From assembly GCF_900112765.1 (NCBI RefSeq), contig NZ_FOMZ01000012.1:118572-182571 (forward strand): a stretch of 64,000 nt of DNA, written 5' to 3'. The position numbers and the translations under genes are program-made. Positions 19,811 to 30,212 of the stretch are shown piece by piece (the first letter of the stretch is position 1; each line of letters begins with the position of its first letter). Under the pieces are notes generated by a model. It was not told the DNA's origin and searched no databases. It was given only the letters and a program-made list of their open reading frames with translations. The DNA is from Actinopolyspora alba (lineage in GTDB: Bacteria > Actinomycetota > Actinomycetes > Mycobacteriales > Pseudonocardiaceae).

Positions 19811-20086
19811 ATGACCAAGACAGCTGTACCGCCGCCCAACGGGTCGTCCATCGCCGTACGGCCGCCAGTCGATCGCAGGACTGCTGACTCCGCCGCACCA
19901 TACGGACCCCATCAGCAACGGCATCACCACGCGGCGGTGGTGCTTTCGTTGGTGATCTCCGGTGGCGGAACGATCCTGCTCCCCAAGTTGCTCTTGCGTC
20001 GCATCCTCGCGTGGATCTGGCTCGCGACCTGCACGAGCGGAGCAGCGCTCATCGCTGGAAATGACGCGTCAGAAGTGTCTTACTGA
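19811..20086 (+). CDS. Small membrane protein, first gene of the deaminase operon (91 aa)
   Basis: Not recognised. AGGAG lies 4 bases before the ATG at 19811. The first 35 residues are hydrophilic and proline-rich; a His-rich patch (HQQRHHHAA) precedes a hydrophobic segment of about 18 residues, then LLRRILAWIWLATCTSGAALIAG forms a second one. Two transmembrane helices are likely. It ends 12 bases before the next small gene, so it belongs to the compact operon ending in the deaminase and Imm1 genes. It might help export, tether or contain the toxin; no homologue-based evidence. Confidence 0.55.
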   Translation: MTKTAVPPPNGSSIAVRPPVDRRTADSAAPYGPHQQRHHHAAVVLSLVISGGGTILLPKLLLRRILAWIWLATCTSGAALIAGNDASEVSY

Positions 20087-20098
20087 TCGGAGACCGCA

Positions 20099-20347
20099 AT
20101 GCTCGAAGAAATCCGCAGCCAGTTGCAACAGGTCATCGAGACCGCGCCCACCGGCGAGCTTGCGGCCGTGCGAACACGGCTGGAGGAGCTAGGCGGGCTG
20201 CTGTACCAGGTGGCCGGGACCAGCACCAACGATGATGTGCGACAAGCACTCCAACTGTTCGGCATCGCCCACGAGAAAGTAAGCGAAGCGGTCCAAGCCG
20301 TAGCGCAGGCCACCGACCACGTCAGCACCTTCTCCGCCGTCCTGTAG
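20099..20347 (+). CDS. Small helical protein upstream of the deaminase (82 aa)
   Basis: Not recognised by family. The 82 residues are almost wholly alpha-helical by composition, with heptad-like hydrophobics (LEEIRSQLQQVIETAP, AAVRTRLEELGGLLYQV, ALQLFGIAHEKVSEAVQAVA). GGAGA precedes the ATG. It resembles in size and pattern the N-terminal ~90 residues of the deaminase encoded 9 bases downstream, and could pair with that domain as WXG100/LXG-type partners do for T7SS cargo. It lacks an obvious WxG motif, so the T7SS link is only a suggestion. Confidence 0.6.
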   Translation: MLEEIRSQLQQVIETAPTGELAAVRTRLEELGGLLYQVAGTSTNDDVRQALQLFGIAHEKVSEAVQAVAQATDHVSTFSAVL

Positions 20348-20356
20348 GGGATTGTC

Positions 20357-21088
20357 ATGTCCCACGTGGAAGAGGTGGGCAACACCCTCGGCGGCATGCT
20401 CGGACAACTGCCGCCCGAGCAACTGCACCAAGCACGCGCCTGGATCGAGGAATACGCCCTACCGACCCTGGCCGAGATCGGCCAGGGCAGCACTTCACCC
20501 GAATTGGAGAACGGCTATGCCTTGTTCGAGCGAGCACGTGAGCTCATCGACGACGTCCTCGCGCTGTCCGAGAACACCCGCGAGCACCTGGTGAGCTACC
20601 TCGCCACCCTCGGCGTGAACAGCGAGCCGCCGCCGAGCCTGCCGCACCCGTCCACCCGTCCCCGGATTCCCACTGACACGGCCCGCGACCGCACCTGGAT
20701 CGACCAGGTTCGCCAGCGGCTGCCCGAGCACACCGGTGGCCAAACCACCGGACTCACCTACGACCAGGACGGCACCGAACTCACCGAAACCAGCGGACAC
20801 GACGACGAATCCGAACGCGCTCGCCTCAACCTGCACAACTCGACGTTTCGCTACGCCGACGACCGAGGTGCCCCCGCAGTCACGATCCATGTCGAGGTGA
20901 AATACGCCCAACGGATGAGGGAACAAGGGCAGACCTACGGCGTGATCGTGTTGAACAATACGGTCTGCGACCTCACCAAAGGATGCGGTGCCGCTGTGCG
21001 AGCGATTCTTCCTCGCGGCTCGACCCTGGCCGTTTGGGAGCCCGGAGCCCGTGAACCGATCGAACTTCGAGGAGAAGCCACTCCATGA
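20357..21088 (+). CDS. DddA-like (SCP1.201-type) cytosine deaminase toxin
   Basis: Protein of 243 residues. Residues 1-88 form a helical N-terminal domain, 89-108 a proline-rich linker, and 110-236 a deaminase domain. Catalytic features: H178-V-E180 (zinc ligand and proton-shuttle Glu) in TIHVEVKYAQRMRE, and the zinc cysteines C204 and C210 in NNTVCDLTKGCGAAV, then LPRGSTLAVWEP. The preceding TTGLTYDQDGTELTETSGHDD matches the family's TGL...SGxDD element. DddA of this family deaminates cytosine in double-stranded DNA. No signal peptide. The stop overlaps the next start (ATGA), and the neighbour is an Imm1 immunity protein, which strongly supports a toxin role. Whether the substrate is dsDNA, ssDNA or RNA cannot be told from sequence. 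Confidence 0.85.
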   Translation: MSHVEEVGNTLGGMLGQLPPEQLHQARAWIEEYALPTLAEIGQGSTSPELENGYALFERARELIDDVLALSENTREHLVSYLATLGVNSEPPPSLPHPSTRPRIPTDTARDRTWIDQVRQRLPEHTGGQTTGLTYDQDGTELTETSGHDDESERARLNLHNSTFRYADDRGAPAVTIHVEVKYAQRMREQGQTYGVIVLNNTVCDLTKGCGAAVRAILPRGSTLAVWEPGAREPIELRGEATP

Positions 21089-21546
21089 CCACCACTGAAA
21101 CCGAGACCGTGGTCACCGCGGTATTCCACGACACCTTCCACTACGCCCACACCCCTGATGAGCTCGCCGAGCTCATCAGGACCATCACGAACGAACCGCC
21201 TCGGCCGGTCTGCGAGGTGTATGTCTGGGATCGCCCGTGCAGATCGTTCCGCGAAGCCGACGGCCCGGAGTTCCCGGACGGTCGTCTCCGCGTGTCGGTG
21301 AGACCGGACGGATGGGCAGCGCTGAACTACGTCGATCCCGACGCGCCGAACGGCGCGCTCGTGGACACCTACAACCCCGACAGCGGCGATCAGCCCCTTC
21401 CTGCCCTGCCTTTCGACCCTGACGGCATCGACTTTCCCGCCTCGGCCTCGATCCCACTGGACCAGGCCCGGGAAGCCATCATCGAGTACTGCCGTACCGG
21501 GACACGTCCGGAGTCCGTGCGGTGGCAGCCCGGATACTGGTTCTGA
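21085..21546 (+). CDS. Imm1-family immunity protein
   Basis: Product of 153 residues. The C-terminal two-thirds show the Imm1 pattern: GWAALNYVD, a short linker, LPFDPDGIDFPASASIPLDQ, AREAIIEYCRTGTRPESVRW and a terminal aromatic WQPGYWF. Imm1 proteins neutralise cognate deaminase toxins of polymorphic toxin systems; DddA's own inhibitor belongs to this family. The gene overlaps the deaminase stop by 4 bases, so toxin and antidote are made together. No membrane segment, so the inhibitor should act in the cytoplasm. Confidence 0.85.
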   Translation: MTTTETETVVTAVFHDTFHYAHTPDELAELIRTITNEPPRPVCEVYVWDRPCRSFREADGPEFPDGRLRVSVRPDGWAALNYVDPDAPNGALVDTYNPDSGDQPLPALPFDPDGIDFPASASIPLDQAREAIIEYCRTGTRPESVRWQPGYWF

Positions 21547-21653
21547 GCTAAGCAACCGAAACACCAGCTCGGCTGGTGAGAAGCTTACTCCTGATCGATG
21601 ACAATCGCCTGTCCGTCACCCCGTTCTTGGAAGCGGGGTGGCTGACTCATGGG

Positions 21654-21860
21654 TCAGAAATTGCCTTCGGCCACCTGCAGACAGGTCAGACCGATCGAAC
21701 GCCACGCTGCTACGACGTGGGCACGGTCGTCTACGACGCAGCAAACTCGGTAGTGATCTCGGATGTGCCGGTCGAACAGCTCCAGCTTGACCGTCGAGTC
21801 CTTCCGGTAGTCGCCGAACGCTCGCCTGTAGAGCTCGTGCGGTATGTCGTAGGTCCGGAC
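21654..21860 (-). pseudogene. 3' remnant of a polynucleotide-kinase-type 3'-phosphatase
   Basis: An open minus-strand frame of 68 codons without a start ends at TGA (21654-21656). It reads AFGDYRKDSTVKLELFDRHI, then VVDDRAHVVAAWRSIGLTC and LQVAEGNF, which is the C-terminal end of the HAD-type phosphatase domain of T4-Pnkp-like proteins (the K of RKDSTVK and the DDR motif are conserved). The rest of the gene is missing: at about 21857-21866 the sequence passes into the recombinase remnant on the opposite strand. Probably a deletion or insertion junction of the decayed element. Confidence 0.65.
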
Positions 21861-22374
21861 TTCGCATCTCGGAAGCTCTGGCAGTCTCAGCGGACTGCAA
21901 GCGGGACGAGACGTTACGCATCCGATGGCAGACCGGAGAGGTCATCGACGAGCACGGCAACAAAAAGGCAGGACTTGTCCCCCTCGAAGCACGTGTCGAA
22001 GGAGACCATCGGGACACCCCTCCGTTCCCCGTAGAAGCGATGAGCGAACATACCGTTACGTACGGCACTCATACGATCGACGAGCACGAAGGTCTGTACT
22101 TCCCCTCTGATCTTGGCCGTGTGGTGAGCGGAAACAACTTTCAACATGTTCGGAAGAGAGCTATACGGGAGGGGCTGGGCCTGCCGTAAAATTCGCACGC
22201 CTTGCGACACTGGTTCGCGTCGACCGCACTCTCTGACGGTGTCTCGCTACACGAAGTCTCCCGGTGGCTCTCGGGCACAGATCGATCCACGTTACGGCCG
22301 ACATCTACGGGCGTCTGATGGAGAATGCACCGGAGCACATGAGGCAAACCATGCAGGCCGCAATCAAAGGCTAG
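21857..22374 (+). pseudogene. Tyrosine recombinase (integrase), broken
   Basis: The C-terminal catalytic half of a phage/ICE-type integrase can be read: GLRISEALAVSADCKRDE at the start, a middle part with DEHGNKKAG and KRAIREGLGLP, a TAA stop at 22187-22189, then SHALRHWFASTALSDGVSL and HEVSRWL. A 2-base insertion (tc, about 22268-22273) then shifts the frame, after which GHRSIHVTADIYGRLMENA runs to TAG at 22372-22374. All catalytic residues (R, HxxR, H, Y) are still readable across the frames, so inactivation looks recent. The N-terminal half is absent. It marks the right end of the accessory island. Confidence 0.8.
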
Positions 22375-22431
22375 TCAGCACGCGCCGACACCGTGCTGAC
22401 ATCGTGCTGACTTCAAGGAGGGAGCAGGGCG

Positions 22432-23301
22432 GTGGTTGTCCTCACCCAAGAGGAGTGGCAGGAACGTGAACGCACGTTTCAGGAGCGCATGAAGTTATAC
22501 ACCGAACCACACCGCGAACGGCAGCGGCGCGGCGAGAAGCACCCGGTGATGGACTTCCTCTTCACCTACTACACCCAGCGCCCGTCGAGGCTGGAGCGCT
22601 GGCAACCGGGTTTCGGCGTGGTGCTGGAGGGCGGTGCGAAGTTCCTCGACCGAAGCGGCTACACCGAGACGCCGGACGGCGTGATGGTGTCCCCCGAAGC
22701 GCTGACCCCGCGGCTGCTCGACACCGCCGATTTCGTGCACCGCCTGCTGAGTGCCACGGAATCACGACCGGCACAGCTGGGATGCTTCGGGCTGCACGAG
22801 TGGGCCATGGTCTACCGACTCGCCCAGGACGAGCTGCGGCACTCGGAATGGCCGCTGCGCCTGGGCGTTCAGGGCACGAACGAAGTCGTGGAGTCGATGC
22901 GCATCCAGTGCAGCCACTACGACGCGTTCCGATTCTTCAGCACGGCCGCCCGGCCGCGCAACACGTTGCAGCCCACCCAGCAGGACCGGGTGAACCTCGA
23001 ACAGCCGGGCTGTCTGCACAACAACATGGACATCTTCAAGTGGTGCTACAAGCTCGATCCGTTCGTGCCCGCCGAGCTGACGGCCGACGCCTTCGAGCTC
23101 GCCGCCGAGATCCGCGAGCTGGACATGCGCGCCAGTCCCTACGATCTCGGCGAACTGGGCTACTCCCCCGTCGAGATCGAAACCGCCGCGGGCCGTGCGG
23201 AGTACGTCCGCTACCAGCGGGCGTTCGCCGAACGAGCGGGCGTGCTGCGGCAACGGCTGCTCGAAACGTGTCGGCAGCTGCTGGAAGAGCACGTGGGGTG
23301 A
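22432..23301 (+). CDS. Conserved actinobacterial protein, annotated as 3-methyladenine DNA glycosylase
   Basis: Cytoplasmic protein of 289 residues. From memory this family (start LTQEEWQERERTFQER, VMDFLFTYYTQRPSRL, middle GCFGLHEWAMVYR, and LHNNMDIFKWCYKLDPFVP) is widely annotated in actinobacteria as a 3-methyladenine DNA glycosylase, but no helix-hairpin-helix or Aag-type catalytic motif is evident, so the activity should be treated as unproven. The GTG at 22432 is supported by AAGGAGGG 9 bases upstream. It begins the core region right of the island; the terminator hairpin overlaps its last codons. Confidence 0.72.
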   Translation: MVVLTQEEWQERERTFQERMKLYTEPHRERQRRGEKHPVMDFLFTYYTQRPSRLERWQPGFGVVLEGGAKFLDRSGYTETPDGVMVSPEALTPRLLDTADFVHRLLSATESRPAQLGCFGLHEWAMVYRLAQDELRHSEWPLRLGVQGTNEVVESMRIQCSHYDAFRFFSTAARPRNTLQPTQQDRVNLEQPGCLHNNMDIFKWCYKLDPFVPAELTADAFELAAEIRELDMRASPYDLGELGYSPVEIETAAGRAEYVRYQRAFAERAGVLRQRLLETCRQLLEEHVG

Positions 23302-23324
23302 CCGCGACGGCGGCCACCCCACGT
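23291..23324. terminator. Bidirectional terminator between convergent genes
   Basis: Arms acgtggggtg (23291-23300) and caccccacgt (23315-23324) around a 14-base loop. The left arm includes the stop codon region of the glycosylase-annotated gene, and the convergent IscA-like gene ends 20 bases away. Confidence 0.6.
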
Positions 23325-23343
23325 CAGCATCACTGCGCTCGGA

Positions 23344-23628
23344 TCACTCGCTGACCGTCAGACCGAGTTCCCCGTTGTCGTCCCGCTCGGCGTCCAGCGT
23401 CTTGTCGCCGAGCACCGTGGCGGCCTGTTCGTCCAGGAAGACCCGCACACCGGACTGCTCGACAATCTGGTCACTGTCCTCCGGGGCGTTGGCGACGGCC
23501 GCTTCCAGGCTCTCCGCCGAGGCCTCTCCCTCGGACGAGCTGATACGCAGACCGGCCCCTTCCGGGGACTCGCCACCGACCAAGATCAGCTTGATGACCT
23601 CGGCCGCGTTCTCGCTGATGGTGAGCAT
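23344..23628 (-). CDS. IscA/HesB-like protein without cysteines (94 aa)
   Basis: The A-type carrier fold is recognisable: MLTISENAAEVIKLIL at the start, GAGLRISSSEG, VRVFLDEQAATVLGDKTLDA, and a short C-terminal strand. However the product has no cysteine at all, so the CxxG...CGC cluster-binding set of true IscA proteins is absent. Such proteins are common in actinobacteria and their role is unclear; they are unlikely to carry Fe-S clusters by the usual ligands. It stands alone, between the convergent glycosylase-annotated gene and gcvP. Confidence 0.75.
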   Translation of the reverse strand: MLTISENAAEVIKLILVGGESPEGAGLRISSSEGEASAESLEAAVANAPEDSDQIVEQSGVRVFLDEQAATVLGDKTLDAERDDNGELGLTVSE

Positions 23629-23701
23629 CTGCTCCTATACCCCTCTCGGAGTCGGTCACGTAAAGAGCCCACGGTATTAGACGAGGTCGTGGAACGCTCG
23701 A

Positions 23702-26596
<2,895 letters not shown>

Positions 26597-26690
26597 CGCC
26601 AAAACCTCAATCGTCGGGCATCTCGGACAGGGCAGACAGCACTCGGCTGAGTTGCTGACCTCCCCCTCTGTCAATGCCCGCGACGCGGGC

Positions 26691-26874
26691 GCCTGAGAGC
26701 TTCGCCCGGTATGGCGGGCTTGCACCGTCGGCGGGGTCACCACGACGCTGTGGCGAATCCCTCTTTCCAGAGGTATCTCGCCCGTACGGTCCCAATAGCC
26801 TGAGAGGTTGTCGGGGAGGGGTTGCTCCTTCGGCGCCGTACCGAGTACTCGGCACGGTCTCTCCCGTACGGGGT
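26691..26874 (-). promoter_or_regulatory. Tandem glycine riboswitch
   Basis: Read on the minus strand, aptamer 1 (about 26797-26874) has cgggagagac, then the core cgccgaaggagcaa and closes with cctctcaggc. Aptamer 2 (about 26691-26795) begins cgggcgagatacc with a tctggaaagaggga arm, then has ccgacggtgcaag and closes with agctctcaggc. This is the consensus two-aptamer glycine sensor that normally switches gcv genes on when glycine is abundant. A short hairpin (gcccgcg/cgcgggc, 26676-26690) follows directly and may be part of the expression platform, 80 bases before the gcvP start. Confidence 0.88.
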
Positions 26875-27022
26875 CGGCGACAGGTGTGAGCGTACCTCAT
26901 ATCGCACCGTCCAGGGAGTGTGTGGAAAGGCGCACACCCACCGAGTGGGACACCGAAACTCGGCGCCACCCCACTCACCACGGAGTCCGCTCGAGGGAAT
27001 CCGGTCGGTGAAACCCTGCCGG

Positions 27023-27589
27023 TCACCCGGTCTGTCGGTCACGACGCTTGCGGGAGAGCTCGTCCTCGTCCGGTGTCCGGACACCACTCCCGTCGGCGCG
27101 TTCGGCCGGGAAATCGTGGATCGTGCCGGTTATCTCGCGCATCGCTCCGCTGACGGCGATCCCGAAAACTCCCTGACCACCACGTAACAGATCCACCACG
27201 TCCTCCGCCGAGGTGCACTCGTAGACGGTTGTCCCATCACTGAACAGAGTGACGCCGGCGAGATCACGCACCCCGCGACCACGCAAGTGGTCCACGGCGA
27301 TGCGGATGTTGTGCAGTGATACGCCCGCGTCCAGCAGACGTTTCACCACCTTGAGAACCAACATGTCCTTGAACGAGTAGAGCCGCTGCGAACCCGACCC
27401 CTCCGCGAGCCTGATCGAGGGCTCGACCAGCTCGGTACGGGCCCAGTAGTCCAACTGTCGGTAGGTGATACCGGCAATCTGACAGGCCGCACGTCCTCGA
27501 TAACCGACCAGCTCGTCCGGAAGCGCCGCGTCCGGGAACAACTCGGCTTGTTCTACGTTCGTATCCAGCCGTGATGCGTTTTCGACCAC
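27023..27589 (-). CDS. MerR-family regulator (Rv1830-like)
   Basis: MerR-type DNA-binding protein of 188 residues. The winged HTH reads VGYRGRAACQIAGITYRQLDYWARTELV then SGSQRLYSFKDMLVLKVVKRLLDAG; ISLHNIR-like dimer helix and a conserved C-terminal part with LFSDGTTVYECTSAEDVVDLL and GQGVFGIAVSGAMREI follow. This agrees with the mycobacterial protein encoded between the bifunctional nuclease gene and gcvB (Rv1830). Ligand unknown. It lies 310 bases from the nuclease gene, with an intergenic region (27590-27898) in which no gene was recognised. Confidence 0.88.
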   Translation of the reverse strand: MVENASRLDTNVEQAELFPDAALPDELVGYRGRAACQIAGITYRQLDYWARTELVEPSIRLAEGSGSQRLYSFKDMLVLKVVKRLLDAGVSLHNIRIAVDHLRGRGVRDLAGVTLFSDGTTVYECTSAEDVVDLLRGGQGVFGIAVSGAMREITGTIHDFPAERADGSGVRTPDEDELSRKRRDRQTG

Positions 27590-27898
27590 GCACGCCTCCC
27601 CTCGGCCGACCCACGGCGGCCATCGGATCCGGAACCGCAGTCGTCGACATGTCCGAATCCGATCTCGTCACGCCCCCATTCGCTCGATCACCGCGCGCAC
27701 GTCCACCGTGTCATTCAACAGTATGCCCGCCGAAAACGGCGGTCAACACGACGCGCGGAGCACCGCACCGGAAGTCCCACACTTCGCGCACCACGTCGTG
27801 CTCCGCACCGGTGGGGGAGACGCCTCGACCCCCTTGAACACGTTCGAGACGTTCCCCGCGCCCCGTCGCGCGAACAGCACAACCGCGGCTGGAGCACC

Positions 27899-28375
27899 TC
27901 AGGTGTCGGCGCCGCGGAAATCCTCCGGCGAAACCGAGTCCAGGAACTCCTTGAACTTCTCGACCTCGTCCTCCTGCTCGTCGGGAATCAGCAGCCCCGC
28001 CTCGTCGAGCACGGACTGCTCGGCGTGGATCGGAACACCGGTGCGCAGTGCCAGCGCCACCGAATCACTCGGCCTTGCCGAGACCCGCACATCGCCGTCG
28101 AAGACGAGCTCCGCGTAGAAGGTCCCTTCCTGGAGGTCGGTCACCCTTACTTGTTCCAGCTCCCGCCCGAGCGCACCGACCACGTCCTTGAGCAGATCGT
28201 GAGTGAGCGGCCGCGCCGGACGCACTCCCTGTTGCTCCAGGGCGATCGCGGTAGCCTCGACCGAACCTATCCAGATCGGCAGATACCGCTCGCCGTCGGT
28301 CTCGCGCAACAGCAGGATCGGCTGGTTGGCCGGCAGTTCCACTCGCACGCCGACGACGCGCATCTCGCTGCTCAT
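27899..28375 (-). CDS. Bifunctional nuclease family protein (DUF151)
   Basis: Product of 158 residues of the BFN/DUF151 family: MRVVGVRVELPANQPILLL, GERYLPIWIGSVEATAIA, PLTHDLLKDVVGALG, and ARPSDSVALALRTGVPIH, all characteristic. Family members have reported DNase/RNase activity in plants; the bacterial role is uncertain. The ATG at 28375 (10 bases from GGAGG) or the TTG at 28381 (4 bases from it) may be the start. In mycobacteria this gene (Rv1829) sits between ftsR and a merR gene; here only the merR gene is kept. Confidence 0.9.
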   Translation of the reverse strand: MSSEMRVVGVRVELPANQPILLLRETDGERYLPIWIGSVEATAIALEQQGVRPARPLTHDLLKDVVGALGRELEQVRVTDLQEGTFYAELVFDGDVRVSARPSDSVALALRTGVPIHAEQSVLDEAGLLIPDEQEDEVEKFKEFLDSVSPEDFRGADT

Positions 28376-28722
28376 CGTCAAATCGCCTCCTCCAGCGCGC
28401 CGAAGCGTGACATCTCCTTCGAGGATCGCGCACCGACGCCTTCGACGCTACCCGCGATACGGCGAAGACGCCGCCCACACAGGCGCCGACCGCTTCCCTC
28501 GTCCCGTGGATCACCCGATGGGACGTATACACCGTACCCCGACCACCGGGGTGATCGGGCATGTCCCACAGCGGGGCGATCCCATCGGACGGGACCCGGT
28601 TCGGCTGCTCCCAAAGATCCACGAGCGAGCGTGGCTCGCGGATTCGGCGGCCGTATCGGAGTACCTTGTTCTCGCCGAACGATGGCACCCCGGATGCCAC
28701 CGAACACGGCACCGCCCGCTCG
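28376..28722. other. Gene-free gap where ftsR would be expected
   Basis: About 347 bases between the nuclease gene and garA. In mycobacteria and corynebacteria the MerR-type regulator FtsR (Rv1828) lies here. No frame in this gap shows a MerR helix-turn-helix or a start with ribosome-binding site, and the gap is too short for an intact ftsR of about 250 codons. Confidence 0.6.
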
Positions 28723-29187
28723 TTACCGGTCGCCCTGCGTCCCTTCCGCCGGACCGGTCAGGAACACCAGACGGAACTTGCCGATCTGGACCTCGTCACC
28801 GTTCGCCAACACCGAGGTGTCCACGGGTTCGCGATTGACGTAGGTTCCGTTGAGGCTTCCCACGTCGACGACGACGTACTCCGCGCCTTCCCGACGGAAC
28901 TCGGCATGCCTGCGTGAGACGGTCACGTCGTCCAGGAAAATGTCGCTGTCGGGGTGCCGACCGGAGCTGGTCGTCTCCCGGTCGAGCAGGAATCGCGAGC
29001 CCGCGTTGGGGCCGCGCTTGACCACCAGGAGAGCGGATCCGGCGGGCAGCGCGTCCACACCGGACGCGGTGGACTCTGCAGGCGCACTCTCTGCGTTCTC
29101 CTGCTCGGAGAGGAAGGGCTTGAAGACCGAGGTGGTCTCCGATGACTGCTCCGGCGATACGTCGCCGGGCCCGTCGTTGGTGCTCAC
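28723..29187 (-). CDS. garA: FHA-domain regulator of 2-oxoglutarate metabolism (GarA/OdhI)
   Basis: Product of 154 residues. The N-terminal tail has the phospho-switch ETTSVFKPF with Thr18/Thr19, the site phosphorylated by PknB/PknG-type kinases in GarA and OdhI. The FHA domain spans about residues 52-145 with SGRH (Arg77), SRRH (91-94) and NGTYVN (113-118). Unphosphorylated GarA inhibits 2-oxoglutarate dehydrogenase and NAD-glutamate dehydrogenase and activates glutamate synthase; the switch motif implies the same here. The GTG at 29187 has AGGAGGAG upstream; the longer reading to 29247 would not fit the family. Confidence 0.94.
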   Translation of the reverse strand: MSTNDGPGDVSPEQSSETTSVFKPFLSEQENAESAPAESTASGVDALPAGSALLVVKRGPNAGSRFLLDRETTSSGRHPDSDIFLDDVTVSRRHAEFRREGAEYVVVDVGSLNGTYVNREPVDTSVLANGDEVQIGKFRLVFLTGPAEGTQGDR

Positions 29188-29408
29188 CTGAGCTCTCCTC
29201 CTGCGGATGGATCGTGCCAGTACCACCCAACGTACCGCGCCGTACACGGCGTCGGACGGCGAGTCCCGATATTCGAACCGATTCGGCAGGTTGCCAACCG
29301 GGCGTTCCCCGGATCATCGCAGTGAAGATCACATTAGTTCAACGGTTGATCGCCCGTGCCGAACACGGCACCGGGCCGAACAGCACCGGCGCATCGGAGC
29401 GATGCCGT

Positions 29409-30083
29409 TCAACCACGCGCACGGGCGAGGCGGACGGCTCCGAACACCTGACCGAGATAGAGCAGGCCCGCCCACAGGTAAAGAGCCGCTCCCCATCCGG
29501 TGAAGGCATAGGCGAACGGACGGGCGATCCAGTCGAACGCGAAGTCCCCCTGCACCAGCAGCAACAGCGGGAACGCGTACATCAGGCAGAACGTTGCCGC
29601 CTTGCCCAGATAGTGCACGTCCGGCGGTTCGAAACCGTGGTACCGCAACACCGGCAGGCACAGGGTCAGCAACAGGTCGCGCGCGATGAGCGCGAAAGCG
29701 GCCCACCAGGGCACGACTCCACGAATCACGAAGGCGACCAGTGTCGCCACGATGTAGAGCCGATCGGCAGCCGGATCCAACAACTGCCCAACCCGGCTGT
29801 ACTGATCCAGCCAGCGAGCGAGTTTCCCGTCCAGCCAATCGGTGACACCGCTGAAGACCAGCACCAACAACGCGAACAGATCCCACTGCGGCCCGAGAAG
29901 CAACCACAGGAACACCGGAACCCCGGCGAGCCGCAGCAGGCTCAGCGCGTTGGGAACCGTCCACCACGGATCACTCCATACGCCGGCGGCGACTTCTCTG
30001 ATGCGGTCGATGCCCTGCTCCGAAGGTTGACCGCCGGAGTTCCGCGCCGATCCCGTAGTGGCGCCATCGGCGTCTTGCACCAC
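29409..30083 (-). CDS. CDP-alcohol phosphatidyltransferase family protein
   Basis: Integral membrane enzyme of 224 residues. The signature D-x2-D-G-x2-A-R-x8-G-x3-D-x3-D reads as TDWLDGKLARWLDQYSRVGQ followed by LLDPAADRL (about residues 80-108), with six hydrophobic segments around it. Members attach CDP-activated diacylglycerol or related lipids to an alcohol head group. Its place next to garA matches pgsA2 (Rv1822) near Rv1827 in mycobacteria; the exact product is not proven. Tandem GTG codons at 30083/30080 follow GGGAGGG. Confidence 0.88.
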   Translation of the reverse strand: MVQDADGATTGSARNSGGQPSEQGIDRIREVAAGVWSDPWWTVPNALSLLRLAGVPVFLWLLLGPQWDLFALLVLVFSGVTDWLDGKLARWLDQYSRVGQLLDPAADRLYIVATLVAFVIRGVVPWWAAFALIARDLLLTLCLPVLRYHGFEPPDVHYLGKAATFCLMYAFPLLLLVQGDFAFDWIARPFAYAFTGWGAALYLWAGLLYLGQVFGAVRLARARG

Positions 30084-30212
30084 GAGACCCTCCCCTGCGA
30101 GCGGGCCGGTCCACTCGCCAGCACGAGGTGGCCCGCGATCCGTGACACGTCCACTCGTGGCAACGCCGGACGTGTCATCGTGCCTGTTGGTTCAGGGTGC
30201 CATATGTCCCCC

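Noticed and set aside
21576..22034. 152-codon plus-strand open frame after the Imm1 gene
   Set aside because: It is antisense to the phosphatase remnant and out of frame with the integrase remnant, both of which explain the sequence better.
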